From Treponema sp. (GTDB lineage: Bacteria; Spirochaetota; Spirochaetia; Treponematales; Breznakiellaceae): a stretch of DNA of 40,250 nucleotides. Positions within the stretch are counted from its first letter, which is position 1. The number at the start of each line of letters is the position of its first letter. The position numbers and the translations under genes were made by a program. Positions 32,093-40,250 of the stretch are shown here, one piece after another. Below the pieces are notes generated by a model. That model saw only the letters and a list, made by a program, of their open reading frames with translations. It made no database searches and was not told the origin of the DNA. The stretch covers positions 1 through 40,250 of the forward strand of contig JAIRNP010000015.1 of assembly GCA_031258005.1 (NCBI GenBank), given 5' to 3'.

Positions 32093-32121
32093 TTGACAGG
32101 AGTTCCAGGTTCCCCTATCAT
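32093..32121 (+). promoter_or_regulatory. Strong promoter of cobT, nearly leaderless
   Basis: Perfect TTGACA (32093-32098), 17-base spacer, TATCAT (32116-32121). The start codon at 32131 lies nine bases after the -10 box, so the mRNA should begin within a few bases of the ATG. Confidence 0.65.
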
Positions 32122-32130
32122 CATACCACT

Positions 32131-33252
32131 ATGACACCTTATTTCAATGAAGCGGGTCCTCCTCCCCAGAGCTCTCAGGAGGAAGCAGCCGCTCTGCTGG
32201 CAAAGCAGAAAATTGAGGATGCGATGCTTGCCCATCTGGATAATCTTACCAAGCCCCGGGGCAGCCTGGGGAAGTTGGAAGCCTATGGTATCAAGATGGC
32301 AGGGATTCAGAACCAGGTTCCCCCCCAGATTCGGAAGAAGGGGATTTATGTATTTGCCGGGGATCAGGGTATCACCGAAGAAGGGGTATCCCTGTATCCT
32401 GCGGAAGTTACCTACCAGATGGTATTGAATATGCTTTCCGGCGGGGCAGGGATCAATGCCCTGGCAAAAGGCACCGGCTGGGAGGTGATCGCCGTGGATG
32501 CCGGGGTAGCCGGGGACTTTCCCCCGGATGAGGACCTGCCGCCCCAGCGTTCCTGCCGGTTTATCAGGGCCAAGGTAGGGAAAGGCTGCGGGAACTTTTA
32601 TAAGACTCCGGCCATGAGCGCGGAAGATGTGGAGAAGACCCTGGAACAGGGGAAACGTTTAGCCGATGACGCCCAGGAACAGGGCTATGACCTGGTGGCC
32701 ATCGGAGACTTAGGCATTGGCAATACCAGCACCGCCGCGGCCATGCTCATTGCCGCAGGGTTTTCCCCGGATGAGATGGTAGACCGGGGAACCGGCATTG
32801 ACCAGGAACGGCTGGAACACAAGAAACGGATCATTCGAGAAGCCGTGGTCCTGCGTAAGCCTGCTCAAACCGGAGCGGCCATCATAGAACAGGTGGGATC
32901 TTTTGACCTTGGGATGATGAGCGGTTTTATCCTGGGGCTTGCCGGCAAAAAGATTGCCTGCGTCCTTGACGGCTTCCCGGTAACCGCAGCCGCCTATGTG
33001 GCCGCGATGATAAATCCCCAGGTGAAGGAGTTCCTCTTTGCCGGCCATCAATCCAAGGTTGCCGGGCACCGGCCGGTATTGGATAAACTGGGCCTTTCCC
33101 CGATTGTGTCCCTGGATATGCACTTGGGAGAGGGTACGGGCGCGGTTATCGGCGGCTACATCATTGAGCTTGCGGTCCTCACGGCCCGTACTATGGCATC
33201 CTTCTCCCAGGCCCAGGTTTCGGGGAAGGATATTGTGGAAGAGAAGTATTAG
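32131..33252 (+). CDS. cobT: Nicotinate-nucleotide-dimethylbenzimidazole phosphoribosyltransferase
   Basis: The 373-aa enzyme makes alpha-ribazole phosphate for the lower loop of cobalamin. Family marks are LDNLTKPRGSLGKLE at the N-terminus, IYVFAGDQGITEEGVSLYPA, GDLGIGNTSTAAAML and, near the C-terminus, LDMHLGEGTGAVIGG with the catalytic glutamate. I start at the ATG at 32131; a TTG at 32089 would lie inside the promoter. It is followed after 16 bases by cobS, so the pair handles nucleotide-loop assembly, as in salvage of cobinamide or corrinoids. No Shine-Dalgarno precedes it, in keeping with a nearly leaderless mRNA. Confidence 0.92.
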   Translation: MTPYFNEAGPPPQSSQEEAAALLAKQKIEDAMLAHLDNLTKPRGSLGKLEAYGIKMAGIQNQVPPQIRKKGIYVFAGDQGITEEGVSLYPAEVTYQMVLNMLSGGAGINALAKGTGWEVIAVDAGVAGDFPPDEDLPPQRSCRFIRAKVGKGCGNFYKTPAMSAEDVEKTLEQGKRLADDAQEQGYDLVAIGDLGIGNTSTAAAMLIAAGFSPDEMVDRGTGIDQERLEHKKRIIREAVVLRKPAQTGAAIIEQVGSFDLGMMSGFILGLAGKKIACVLDGFPVTAAAYVAAMINPQVKEFLFAGHQSKVAGHRPVLDKLGLSPIVSLDMHLGEGTGAVIGGYIIELAVLTARTMASFSQAQVSGKDIVEEKY

Positions 33253-33268
33253 CCTTACGCCTGTGGGT

Positions 33269-34066
33269 ATGGTTAACCGGTTTCTTTCCACCTTGAGCCT
33301 GGTTTCACGGTTCCCCATCCGGCGGGGTCGAGGGAAATTCGATCTTTCCCGGACGGATTTTTATCTGCCCATTGCCGGGATCGTTCCTGCCTTGGTAGGT
33401 CTCCTGGCGCTGGGGGTGAGCTATCTCCTGACCGGAAGCCCCTTCCTTACGGTTATTCTTGCGCTTATCGCCCAATACCTGGGGTTTAACCTGTTTCATC
33501 TTGATGGGCTTATGGATACGGCCGACGCCTTCCTCGACGCCTTTGACCGGGAGAAGCGGTTTATGGTGCTTAAGGATTCCCGGATCGGGGTGTATGGCTT
33601 CTTCGCAGGTATGGCGGTCCTCAGCCTCAAGGCGGGCTTGCTCTATACCCTGTTTCCCGCACTGGTTGATTTTCCCGCCCCCCTCCTCGCCTACCCTATC
33701 AGCGGACGCTTCAGCGCGGCCTTGATCCCCGGCTTGACCAAGCCTGCCAAACCGGGCGGACTTGGCGCCTTGGTAAAGGATGCCCGGCCTTACTGGGCAT
33801 TGGCAGGGTTGCTCACGGGCCTTTTGCTTTGGACGGCTCTGGTATGGGGAATAAGCGTCTTCTTCGCTCTGGGGGATTCCCGGTACGGGCTTTCCGCGGC
33901 CTTCCTGGTTGTACCCGCGGCGAGCCCCCTGGTGTCCGTGTTTTTAACCCGGCTCTACCAGAAGCATCTGGGGGGCTATACCGGAGACGCGCTGGGCGCT
34001 GCGGTAGAGCTGGCCGAACTCCTGCATCTCGCCTTGTCCCTGGTGATTTGGGCCCGGGTAAGCTGA
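33269..34066 (+). CDS. cobS: Adenosylcobinamide-GDP ribazoletransferase
   Basis: The 265-aa membrane protein joins adenosylcobinamide-GDP and alpha-ribazole to give adenosylcobalamin. The conserved DGLMDTADAFLDA motif (metal-binding aspartates) follows FNLFHL; upstream is LSRTDFYLPIAGIVPALVGL, and several membrane helices follow (LLTGLLLWTALVWGISVFFA and others). I choose the ATG at 33269 (MVNRFLSTLSLVSRFPIRRG); GTG at 33263 is possible, and longer starts overlap cobT. There is no clear ribosome site, suggesting coupling to cobT translation. Confidence 0.88.
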   Translation: MVNRFLSTLSLVSRFPIRRGRGKFDLSRTDFYLPIAGIVPALVGLLALGVSYLLTGSPFLTVILALIAQYLGFNLFHLDGLMDTADAFLDAFDREKRFMVLKDSRIGVYGFFAGMAVLSLKAGLLYTLFPALVDFPAPLLAYPISGRFSAALIPGLTKPAKPGGLGALVKDARPYWALAGLLTGLLLWTALVWGISVFFALGDSRYGLSAAFLVVPAASPLVSVFLTRLYQKHLGGYTGDALGAAVELAELLHLALSLVIWARVS

Positions 34067-34207
34067 GTGGGGGTACCTGCCCTGCCTCCGAATCTTTTTA
34101 TAGAGGGCTTGATATTCCTGATCCCTCTATGCTAGGCTTATCAATCCTGTTTTTTCAAAATCAGGGATTTTATAACGGATCTTTTGGATTAAAAGGAAAC
34201 CATACGT

Positions 34208-34642
34208 ATGAAGTCATTTGTATTGTCACTGCTCTTAGGAGCGCCTGACGCCGCTGCCGCGGGAGCTGGGCCGGGGTCGTTTATTTCTACCCTCGTTCCC
34301 TTTGCCATGATCATTGCTATTTTTTACTTTCTTATTATTCGTCCCCAAAACAAAAAGCAGAAGGAAACCCAGCGGATGCTGAGCGCCCTTAAAAAAGGCG
34401 ACAAGATCACCACCATTGGGGGTATTCATGGGGTGATCCAAAGCGTTAAAGACCATTCGGTGATCGTTAAGGTTGACGATGATACGAAGATCGAATTCAG
34501 CCGCAGCGCTGTTTCCGGCATCGAAGCCCCGGCCAGGGAAGATAAGAGCGAAAAGCTGGAAGACAAGAAAGAAGAAGAGGCGGAAAAAAAGGAGGATGCA
34601 GCGGAAGCGCCGAAACCTAAGTTCAGTTTATTTCGTAAGTGA
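34208..34642 (+). CDS. yajC: Preprotein translocase subunit YajC
   Basis: The 144-aa protein has one membrane helix (FISTLVPFAMIIAIFYFLII, residues about 26-45), then the family signature RPQNKKQKETQRMLSALKKG and DKITTIGGIHGVIQSVKDHS. Its C-terminus is extended by a lysine/glutamate-rich tail (KSEKLEDKKEEEAEKKEDAA), longer than in E. coli (110 aa). It associates with SecDF and the SecYEG holotranslocon. It heads yajC-secD-secF with AAGGAAAC upstream. Confidence 0.93.
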   Translation: MKSFVLSLLLGAPDAAAAGAGPGSFISTLVPFAMIIAIFYFLIIRPQNKKQKETQRMLSALKKGDKITTIGGIHGVIQSVKDHSVIVKVDDDTKIEFSRSAVSGIEAPAREDKSEKLEDKKEEEAEKKEDAAEAPKPKFSLFRK

Positions 34643-34692
34643 GCAGGGTCCTCGGGCAATCCCGGTGCAAAGAAGAATAGTGGAGCAAAGCT

Positions 34693-36414
34693 ATGAGTAA
34701 AAGGTATCGGTTTATCATCATTTTGGTAACGGTGGTGATCTGTTTTGTGTTCTTGTATCCTACCATACGCTGGTACTATATGGTGCCCAAGGAAGATAAG
34801 GCCCAGGCATTGAGTTCCCGGGAGCAGATTAAGATCTATGCCTCCCAGACGGCTCAGGCGGATTTGCAGCAGCTTATCGAGACGGCCAAGGCCGACGGAG
34901 AGGTGCCGCCCGGTTTGTCCCCGGTGGTTTCCGCGGCCAAGCATATCCAGCGGGATGCAAAACTCCCCGCGCCGTCTCAATGGGATGCGGGGGCAGTGCT
35001 TTCTACGTTTTCCAGCCGACGGGAAGCCCTGGAGGTGATTGAAAGCAATTACCGGGAAAAAATATTTAAGCTCAAGGACCTGCAGAAAAATGCGGTTCAG
35101 TTAGGGCTGGATCTTTCAGGGGGACTCAGTATCGTATTACAGGCTGATATGGAGGCCCTGAAAGAACGGCTGGGCCGGAATTTAAACGATGATGACCGGG
35201 AGGATGCGGTAAACCGGGCCTTGGAAGTGCTCAACAGCCGGATCGACCGCTTCGGCCTCACTGAGCCGGTGATCCGTCGCCAGGGAGCAGACCGGATCTA
35301 CGTGGAAATTCCCGGTACCGCGGATCCTGAACGGATCAATTCCATCATCATGGGCAAGGGAGGGCTTGCCTTCCATTTGGTGGATACCGAAGCAGCCGCG
35401 ACGTTTAACCAGTATTATACCGCCCATCCCACCACGACCCTTGATAGCCAGGGTAATCTCCTGGATCCTACTATTGTGCCCTCTGACGTACGTATCCTCG
35501 GGGTGTACACCAAAGACCGGTACGGTTTGGATGAATTTACCGGCTATACCGCGGTAAAAAAGGAAGTAGGTCTTGACGGAAACCATATCAAGAACGCCCT
35601 GGTGGAGCGTAATAACTTGGACGGCAAGCCTGAAGTTACCTTCATGCTGGATTCTGAGGGAGGGGAACTCTTCTATAAACTCACGTCGGCCAATGTGGGA
35701 AAATCCTTGGCCATTGTGCTGGATGACCGGGTGAAATCCCAGGCCACTATCCAAACCGCGATCAGGGATGCGGTACGGCTTACCGGGTTTAGCGCGGATG
35801 AGGCGAACAATATCGCCCTCACCCTCAGAACCGCGGCGCTGCCGGTGGAACTGGAAGTGGTTACTCAGCAAAGCATCGGCGCCTCTATGGGGGAAGACAC
35901 CATACGCCAGGGTCTGTATGCCCTTATCGGGGGCCTGGTGGCGGTTATGATCTTCATGCTTATGTACTATAAAGGGGCGGGTATTAATGCGGTGGTTGCC
36001 CAAATCTTGAATATTTATTTCATGTTCAGTGTGCTCTCCGCCTTTAACTTTACCTTGACCCTGCCGAGTATTGCCGGGTTTATTCTGACCATCGGTATGG
36101 CGGTGGATGCGAATGTGATTGTGTTCGAGCGGATGAAAGAGGAACTGCGTTTAGGGAAGAGCCGCAAAGCCGCCATTGATGCGGGATTTGACAAGGCCTT
36201 CTGGGCCATCATGGACTCCAACATCACTACCTTTATAGCGGCCCTGTTCCTTTCCCAATTAGGATCCGGTCCGATCCAGGGCTTTGCCGTAAGCCTTGCC
36301 ATAGGGGTGTTTTCCTCGGTGTTTACTGCCCTCTTTGTTTCCCGGCTCATCTTTGATTTTGATACGGATGTCCTGGGAAGCAAGCGGCTTTCCCTCAGTT
36401 GGAGGACCAAATGA
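34693..36414 (+). CDS. secD: Protein translocase subunit SecD
   Basis: The 573-aa protein has an N-terminal membrane helix (IIILVTVVICFVFLYPTIRW), the P1 periplasmic head with LGLDLSGGLSIVLQADMEAL (from about residue 137) and NRIDRFGLTEPVIRRQGADR, then five C-terminal helices with the DxxxVxxE motif region GMAVDANVIVFERMKEELRL. It uses proton motive force to pull exported proteins forward. The gene overlaps secF by ATGA and lies 50 bases after yajC. Confidence 0.95.
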   Translation: MSKRYRFIIILVTVVICFVFLYPTIRWYYMVPKEDKAQALSSREQIKIYASQTAQADLQQLIETAKADGEVPPGLSPVVSAAKHIQRDAKLPAPSQWDAGAVLSTFSSRREALEVIESNYREKIFKLKDLQKNAVQLGLDLSGGLSIVLQADMEALKERLGRNLNDDDREDAVNRALEVLNSRIDRFGLTEPVIRRQGADRIYVEIPGTADPERINSIIMGKGGLAFHLVDTEAAATFNQYYTAHPTTTLDSQGNLLDPTIVPSDVRILGVYTKDRYGLDEFTGYTAVKKEVGLDGNHIKNALVERNNLDGKPEVTFMLDSEGGELFYKLTSANVGKSLAIVLDDRVKSQATIQTAIRDAVRLTGFSADEANNIALTLRTAALPVELEVVTQQSIGASMGEDTIRQGLYALIGGLVAVMIFMLMYYKGAGINAVVAQILNIYFMFSVLSAFNFTLTLPSIAGFILTIGMAVDANVIVFERMKEELRLGKSRKAAIDAGFDKAFWAIMDSNITTFIAALFLSQLGSGPIQGFAVSLAIGVFSSVFTALFVSRLIFDFDTDVLGSKRLSLSWRTK

Positions 36415-37640
36415 AAGGGATCATACGATTTTCTAAGTATTTCGTACCGGCCATGCTATTCTCCGGGGCCTTGATTGTCATAGGCTTAGTCGGCTACGTG
36501 GTAAAAGGGGGATTCAATCTGGGGGTTGATTTCCAGGCAGGGCTGCTTCAGGAGATTCAGTTCGCCCCTACCGCGTTTCACGTAAGCTATGACGGCCGGG
36601 GTAACGCAACCATTTCTTTTAACCGGAACAATCTGTATATGGTGATTTCCGGTTCAGGCATTGAAGGGGTAACCCATGAGTTTCCCTTTACTACTTACGG
36701 AACCCTGGATTCTTTAATAGCAGGGCTTTCCAACATAGAAGGCATCCATGCCGCAGGCATAGCGCCGGGTACCACCCCCAGCCGGCTGTTGGTGCAAAGC
36801 GCCCAAGGGAATCCGCAGCTCGGGGCCGAGCCTTTTGTCGTCCACTACCTTCCCCCGGATGCAGAACCGATTGCCATTGAGGATGTCCGGGAAACCCTCT
36901 CGCCCTTAGGCAGGGTTTCTGTACAAGTTCTCGGAGCGAATCTTGAGCGCCGGTTCATGATCCGTATGGAAGACCAGGAAATCCAGGGTAATGAAGGGGT
37001 ATCTGCAGAAAAAATCATCGCTACCTTGGAAGCTCGATTCGGCGCCGGCGGAGTGGCGGTAACCCGGGCTGACTATGTGGGTTCCCGGTTTTCCAAACAA
37101 TTAACCGATCAGGCGGGTTTGCTCATGGCCTTGACCCTCCTTTTAATCATGGTTTACGCTTCTATCCGTTTTAAGCCCCAGCTTGCCATTGGTGCGGTCC
37201 TGGCTATCGCCCATGACGCCCTGATCATCGTGGCTTTTGTGAGCTGGACGCGGATGGAATTCAATACCACCACCATTGCGGCGATTCTGACCATTCTTGG
37301 GTATTCGATAAACGATACGATTGTCATTTTTGACCGGATCCGGGAAACTCTTCGCATCTATCCAAATGCTCCGTTTGAAGAGGTGCTGAACCGGGCTCTT
37401 ACCGAAACCCTGAGCCGGACCATCATCACCACCCTCACGACCATGCTGGCGGTCTTGTCCCTCTTTATCTTTACCACGGGTTCTATGAAGGATTTTGCCC
37501 TCGCCCTTTTGGTAGGGATGATTTCAGGGGTTTATTCTACCATCTTCATTGCGTCAGGGTTTGTCAATTTGTGGACTATCCATGCCCAAAAACGGGCCAA
37601 GAGAAAGCTCGTAAGGGTGCCTCTCGCGTCTAAGGCCTAA
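36411..37640 (+). CDS. secF: Protein translocase subunit SecF
   Basis: I start at the ATG at 36411 overlapping the secD stop, giving 409 aa; an ATG at 36399 lies within secD. The protein has an N-terminal helix (MLFSGALIVIGLVGYVVKGG), the GGFNLGVDFQAGLLQEIQFA motif, a longer than usual periplasmic domain (SecF is normally about 310 aa) and C-terminal helices with GYSINDTIVIFDRIRETLR. The added periplasmic sequence (about residues 60-200) includes a second P1-like stretch; spirochaete SecF proteins are often large. It works with SecD and YajC. Confidence 0.95.
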   Translation: MKGIIRFSKYFVPAMLFSGALIVIGLVGYVVKGGFNLGVDFQAGLLQEIQFAPTAFHVSYDGRGNATISFNRNNLYMVISGSGIEGVTHEFPFTTYGTLDSLIAGLSNIEGIHAAGIAPGTTPSRLLVQSAQGNPQLGAEPFVVHYLPPDAEPIAIEDVRETLSPLGRVSVQVLGANLERRFMIRMEDQEIQGNEGVSAEKIIATLEARFGAGGVAVTRADYVGSRFSKQLTDQAGLLMALTLLLIMVYASIRFKPQLAIGAVLAIAHDALIIVAFVSWTRMEFNTTTIAAILTILGYSINDTIVIFDRIRETLRIYPNAPFEEVLNRALTETLSRTIITTLTTMLAVLSLFIFTTGSMKDFALALLVGMISGVYSTIFIASGFVNLWTIHAQKRAKRKLVRVPLASKA

Positions 37641-37662
37641 GTCTGCGATAAACGGTCGAAGG

Positions 37663-38547
37663 ATGCAACTGATTAAGGCCGAAGTCCTGGGGTATTGCAT
37701 GGGGGTACGCCGGGCAGTAACTATGGCCGAGGAAGCGGTAAAGGCCGCTGCCGGGGTTCATCGGGTATACACCTTGGGCCCCCTGATTCACAATCCCCAG
37801 GTCTTGGAACGGTTCCGTAGCCAAGGGCTGGACATACTGGATGAGACTGAACTGCCCCAAGACCTGGTATCTTCGGTGGTGATCATCAGGGCCCATGGGA
37901 TCACCCCGCAAATGGAAACTGTTTTGGCCTGCAAGGGGGCCCGTCTGGTGGATGCTACCTGCCCTACCGTCAAAAAAAGCCAGATGAAAGCCCGTTCCCT
38001 CACCGATGCGGGATACCGTATATTTCTTGCCGGGGAACGGTACCATGGGGAGGTGATCGGTATCCAGGGCTATGCTCCATCTTGCCTCGTAGTGGCGGAT
38101 CCCGGAGAAGCCACGGAAAAGGCGGAAGCCCTCTATCACAGTGCCCCTACTGCTAAGACCGCGCTCTTGAGCCAAACTACCATTGCCCCGGATGAATACC
38201 AGCGTATTGCCCAGGCAATTCACGCGTATTTTCCCACACTGGAAATAATCGACACAATCTGTAAGGCCACCAGGGACCGGCAGTATGCCTTAAGCAAACT
38301 CTGCCCTCAGGTAGATGCCCTGCTCGTCATAGGCGGAAAGGAATCGGCCAATACCCGGCGGCTGCTCGCCATTGCTCAAGCCCTGGGAAAACCCGCCTGG
38401 TTACTAGAGCGGGCCGCAGAGATTCCCCCAGGGATACGCGCCTACCCTGTCGTGGGATTAGCTGCCGGTGCATCGACCCCGGATGAACTCATCGACCGTA
38501 TTGCCAGGGCCTTAACCAACAGAACCCTTATTGGGGAGAACCTATGA
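37663..38547 (+). CDS. ispH: 4-hydroxy-3-methylbut-2-enyl diphosphate reductase
   Basis: The 294-aa [4Fe-4S] enzyme performs the last step of the MEP isoprenoid pathway, giving IPP and DMAPP. The cluster cysteines are Cys12 (in LGYCMGVRRAV), Cys100 (in DATCPTVKKS) and Cys200 (in DTICKATRDRQ). IIRAHGITPQ and GKESANTRRL are the substrate-binding histidine/serine segments. It lies 22 bases after secF, and its stop overlaps the hisD start, so it could belong to a long secDF-ispH-hisD transcript. Confidence 0.95.
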   Translation: MQLIKAEVLGYCMGVRRAVTMAEEAVKAAAGVHRVYTLGPLIHNPQVLERFRSQGLDILDETELPQDLVSSVVIIRAHGITPQMETVLACKGARLVDATCPTVKKSQMKARSLTDAGYRIFLAGERYHGEVIGIQGYAPSCLVVADPGEATEKAEALYHSAPTAKTALLSQTTIAPDEYQRIAQAIHAYFPTLEIIDTICKATRDRQYALSKLCPQVDALLVIGGKESANTRRLLAIAQALGKPAWLLERAAEIPPGIRAYPVVGLAAGASTPDELIDRIARALTNRTLIGENL

Positions 38548-39830
38548 ACCGTATTATCAGTGCGGAATTTGATTCCTATTGGCAAGGGATGGCCATGCAG
38601 AAGGAAGATCCCCGCCTTATCGCTATGGTACAGGAGATAATTACCGAGGTGCGCAGGGAAGGAGACCGGGCAGTACGGCGTTTTGCCCTGCAATTTGACA
38701 AAGGTTCCCCAGAAACCCTGGAGGTACCCCCTGAGATCGTACAGGCTGCTGGGGAACAGTTCAAACAGACTGAACCGGAACTCGTTGCAGCTTTGGAGCT
38801 CGCTACAGACCATATCCGTCGCTTCGCGCTGCAACAGAAAGCCCAGTTGGTCAATTTTGAATATGCCCTAGCCCCCGGGCTGCTTACGGGCCAACAGGTA
38901 GTTCCGGTACAAAGAGCCGCGGTCTATGTTCCGGCAGGCCGTTTTCCCCTGATCTCCACGGTGCTCATGGGGGTCATTCCCGCGAAGGTTGCCGGGGTAG
39001 AAGAGGTCATTATCAGCACTCCTCCTGTGGCAAAGGGTCTCCCGGATACCCACATCATGGCTGCGGCGCATCTTGCCGGGGCAAGACGGATTTTTGCCCT
39101 GGGAGGCGCCCAGGCCATCGCTGCCTTGGCCCTGGGTACTCAGACCGTGCCGAGGGTCGATGTGATCGCCGGCCCCGGCAACAAGTACGTAGCCGCGGCG
39201 AAACGGCTCCTGTTCGGTGAAGTGGGGATCGATGTGGTGGCCGGTCCCACGGATGTGCTCATCATTGCAGAGGACGCCCCTGATCGTATCGCCGCGGATA
39301 TGTTGGCCCAGGCTGAACATGATCCTGATGCCCGTGCCCGGGCGCTCGTCCCCAGTCCTGCCTTGGCGGATCACGTCCTGCAAAGGCTTGAAGTGCGGCT
39401 TGCTCGGTTGCCCACCGCTTCTATTGCCAAGGCTTCCCTGGATACGGGGGGGCTCATTATCATCTATCAGTCCAAAGCAGAAGCGATCCGGATTGCCAAC
39501 CTCATTGCCCCGGAACACCTGGAACTGCACGTGGCAGATCCCGAAGCCTGGGTTCCTCAGTTGAGCAATTACGGTTCTTTGTTCATCGGGAACCATGCCG
39601 TAGAAGCCCTGGGGGATTATGTTGCAGGGATCAATCATACCCTGCCCACATCTGGAAGCGCTCGTTTTACCGGAGGACTTTCGGTGCGGCACTTCCTCAA
39701 AACCCTTACCACCCTTCGCTGTACCCCTGGTCCAGGCTACGACCAAGCCTGTCAAGCCGCGGAACTGATCGCCCGCGCCGAGGGGCTTATGGCCCATGCA
39801 GAAAGCGTCCTAAGCCGGATACGCGGATAA
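38544..39830 (+). CDS. hisD: Histidinol dehydrogenase
   Basis: The 428-aa zinc enzyme oxidises L-histidinol to histidine in two NAD steps. Key segments are VQRAAVYVPAGRFPLISTVL, DVIAGPGNKYVAAAKRLLFG, GPTDVLIIAEDAPD and the catalytic IAPEHLELHVADPE (Glu-His pair), then INHTLPTSGSARFTGGLSVR near the C-terminus. Length is standard. The gene overlaps ispH by four bases (ATGA). No other his gene is present in the window, so either the pathway is scattered or this enzyme acts alone on imported histidinol. No terminator is evident. Confidence 0.95.
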   Translation: MNRIISAEFDSYWQGMAMQKEDPRLIAMVQEIITEVRREGDRAVRRFALQFDKGSPETLEVPPEIVQAAGEQFKQTEPELVAALELATDHIRRFALQQKAQLVNFEYALAPGLLTGQQVVPVQRAAVYVPAGRFPLISTVLMGVIPAKVAGVEEVIISTPPVAKGLPDTHIMAAAHLAGARRIFALGGAQAIAALALGTQTVPRVDVIAGPGNKYVAAAKRLLFGEVGIDVVAGPTDVLIIAEDAPDRIAADMLAQAEHDPDARARALVPSPALADHVLQRLEVRLARLPTASIAKASLDTGGLIIIYQSKAEAIRIANLIAPEHLELHVADPEAWVPQLSNYGSLFIGNHAVEALGDYVAGINHTLPTSGSARFTGGLSVRHFLKTLTTLRCTPGPGYDQACQAAELIARAEGLMAHAESVLSRIRG

Positions 39831-39853
39831 ATCCATAGTCCCCCTTCAGAAGC

Positions 39854-39868
39854 TAAACTTGACCCACA
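39854..39868 (-). repeat. 15-bp word, inverted copy of 2840-2854
   Basis: TAAACTTGACCCACA is the exact reverse complement of 2840-2854. Here it stands between hisD and the Y1 transposase without the rest of the IS4-like element, so it looks like a solitary IS end or a target site. Confidence 0.4.
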
Positions 39869-39929
39869 AAAATTGAAATTGTTGAACACCCTACTAAGCA
39901 AAACCGCTTGTCAACCACCTATATGTTCT

Positions 39930-40250
39930 ATGAGACCATTACGTGTACTCAAACAAGGGGTATGGTACGAAATCCATACCCGCATCAACAATCGGGAACC
40001 CTTGTTCCGCCATTATACCGCTTTGGCACTGTTTGCCCAGGTGTTCCGTGAGACGAAACGCAGGTTTGGTTTCGAGATTCGCCGGCTGCAGCTTATGGAC
40101 GACCATCTCACGTTTTATATCAAGCCTGAAGCGGGGCGGGAACTTCCGGCGATTATGAAACGGCTGAAACAGGTGTTTGCCCAACGGTATAACTGGAAAA
40201 CAGGGAGGATAGGTCATATCTGGGGGGATCGGTATGGCTCGTGGATAGTG
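39930..40250 (+). CDS. Y1/RAYT-like transposase, 5' part, cut by the window edge
   Basis: From the ATG at 39930, 107 codons are open to the window end. The order VWYEIHTRINNREPLF, then RRFGFEIRRLQLMDDHLTFY, then IMKRLKQVFAQRYNWKTGRI and GHIWGDRYGSWIV is that of IS200-related Y1 transposases of the RAYT type, with the catalytic tyrosine expected in QRYNW. The H-U-H motif is altered: H-L-T in place of H-x-H, and MDDH instead of the usual MPNH. The remainder lies off the edge. RAYT proteins act on nearby palindromes; the window has a palindrome family, but none is right next to this gene. Confidence 0.7.
   Translation, partial: MRPLRVLKQGVWYEIHTRINNREPLFRHYTALALFAQVFRETKRRFGFEIRRLQLMDDHLTFYIKPEAGRELPAIMKRLKQVFAQRYNWKTGRIGHIWGDRYGSWIV

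Noticed and set aside
31833-32130. Cobalamin riboswitch before cobT
   Set aside because: I looked for the conserved B12-box and core words and found none; the promoter of cobT lies only about 33 bases before its ATG, which leaves no room for a riboswitch leader.

Overview
The window (40,250 bp) reads as chromosomal DNA of a free-living or gut-associated spirochaete. The gene repertoire and protein style point to the termite-gut treponemes (Treponema primitia / T. azotonutricium type): diaminopimelate made by the DapL route, a stand-alone EF-G-like GTPase, ffs-dnaX-ybaB-recR linkage, MMS-type sugar uptake, and many ISAzo13, IS5, IS4/IS1634 and IS66 remnants. The organism assignment is inferred from gene content; no rRNA gene is present to confirm it.

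Layout. 1-3.4 kb is an insertion-sequence graveyard: pieces of at least four transposase families on both strands, plus one intact unknown gene (1850-2518) and a small gene broken by a 7-bp tandem duplication (1600-1822). 3.4-11.5 kb is a complete pentose module on the + strand: periplasmic sugar receptor, double ATPase, permease, FGGY kinase, L-arabinose isomerase and L-ribulose-5-P 4-epimerase. It takes up a pentose, most likely L-arabinose, and delivers D-xylulose-5-P. Two strong stem-loops lie between the receptor and ATPase genes. 11.5-12 kb holds two more IS scraps. 12-14 kb holds efp and a methyltransferase with two tandem MTase-like domains. 14-20 kb (- strand) holds a GH18 lipoprotein, an MscS-type channel, a small lipoprotein and an EF-G-like GTPase; palindromic repeats fill the gaps. 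20-24.5 kb holds dapL, a 76-aa unknown, a self-operator-bearing XRE/cupin regulator, a LeuCD-type hydro-lyase pair and a four-cysteine miniprotein. 24.5-27.4 kb (- strand) is recR, ybaB, dnaX and the SRP RNA gene ffs. 27.4-29.8 kb holds a candidate + strand small RNA, a YgiQ-type radical SAM protein and an Nfu-type Fe-S protein. 29.9-34 kb holds a YejA-like peptide-binding protein and cobT-cobS. 34-40 kb is yajC-secD-secF, then ispH-hisD, and a RAYT-like Y1 transposase running off the right edge.

What stands out most is not a defence or secretion system but a layer of structured non-coding DNA. There is a family of short palindromes with a shared core around CTGAAG at six places, one sitting inside a transposase remnant. 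A 111-bp nested-stem element lies before cobT, a possible small RNA carries an anti-Shine-Dalgarno terminator loop, and a 13-bp dyad overlaps the promoter of the XRE/cupin regulator. Several promoters sit so close to the start codon that leaderless or nearly leaderless mRNAs are predicted (cobT, dnaX). I found no CRISPR array, tRNA, rRNA or phage structural module.
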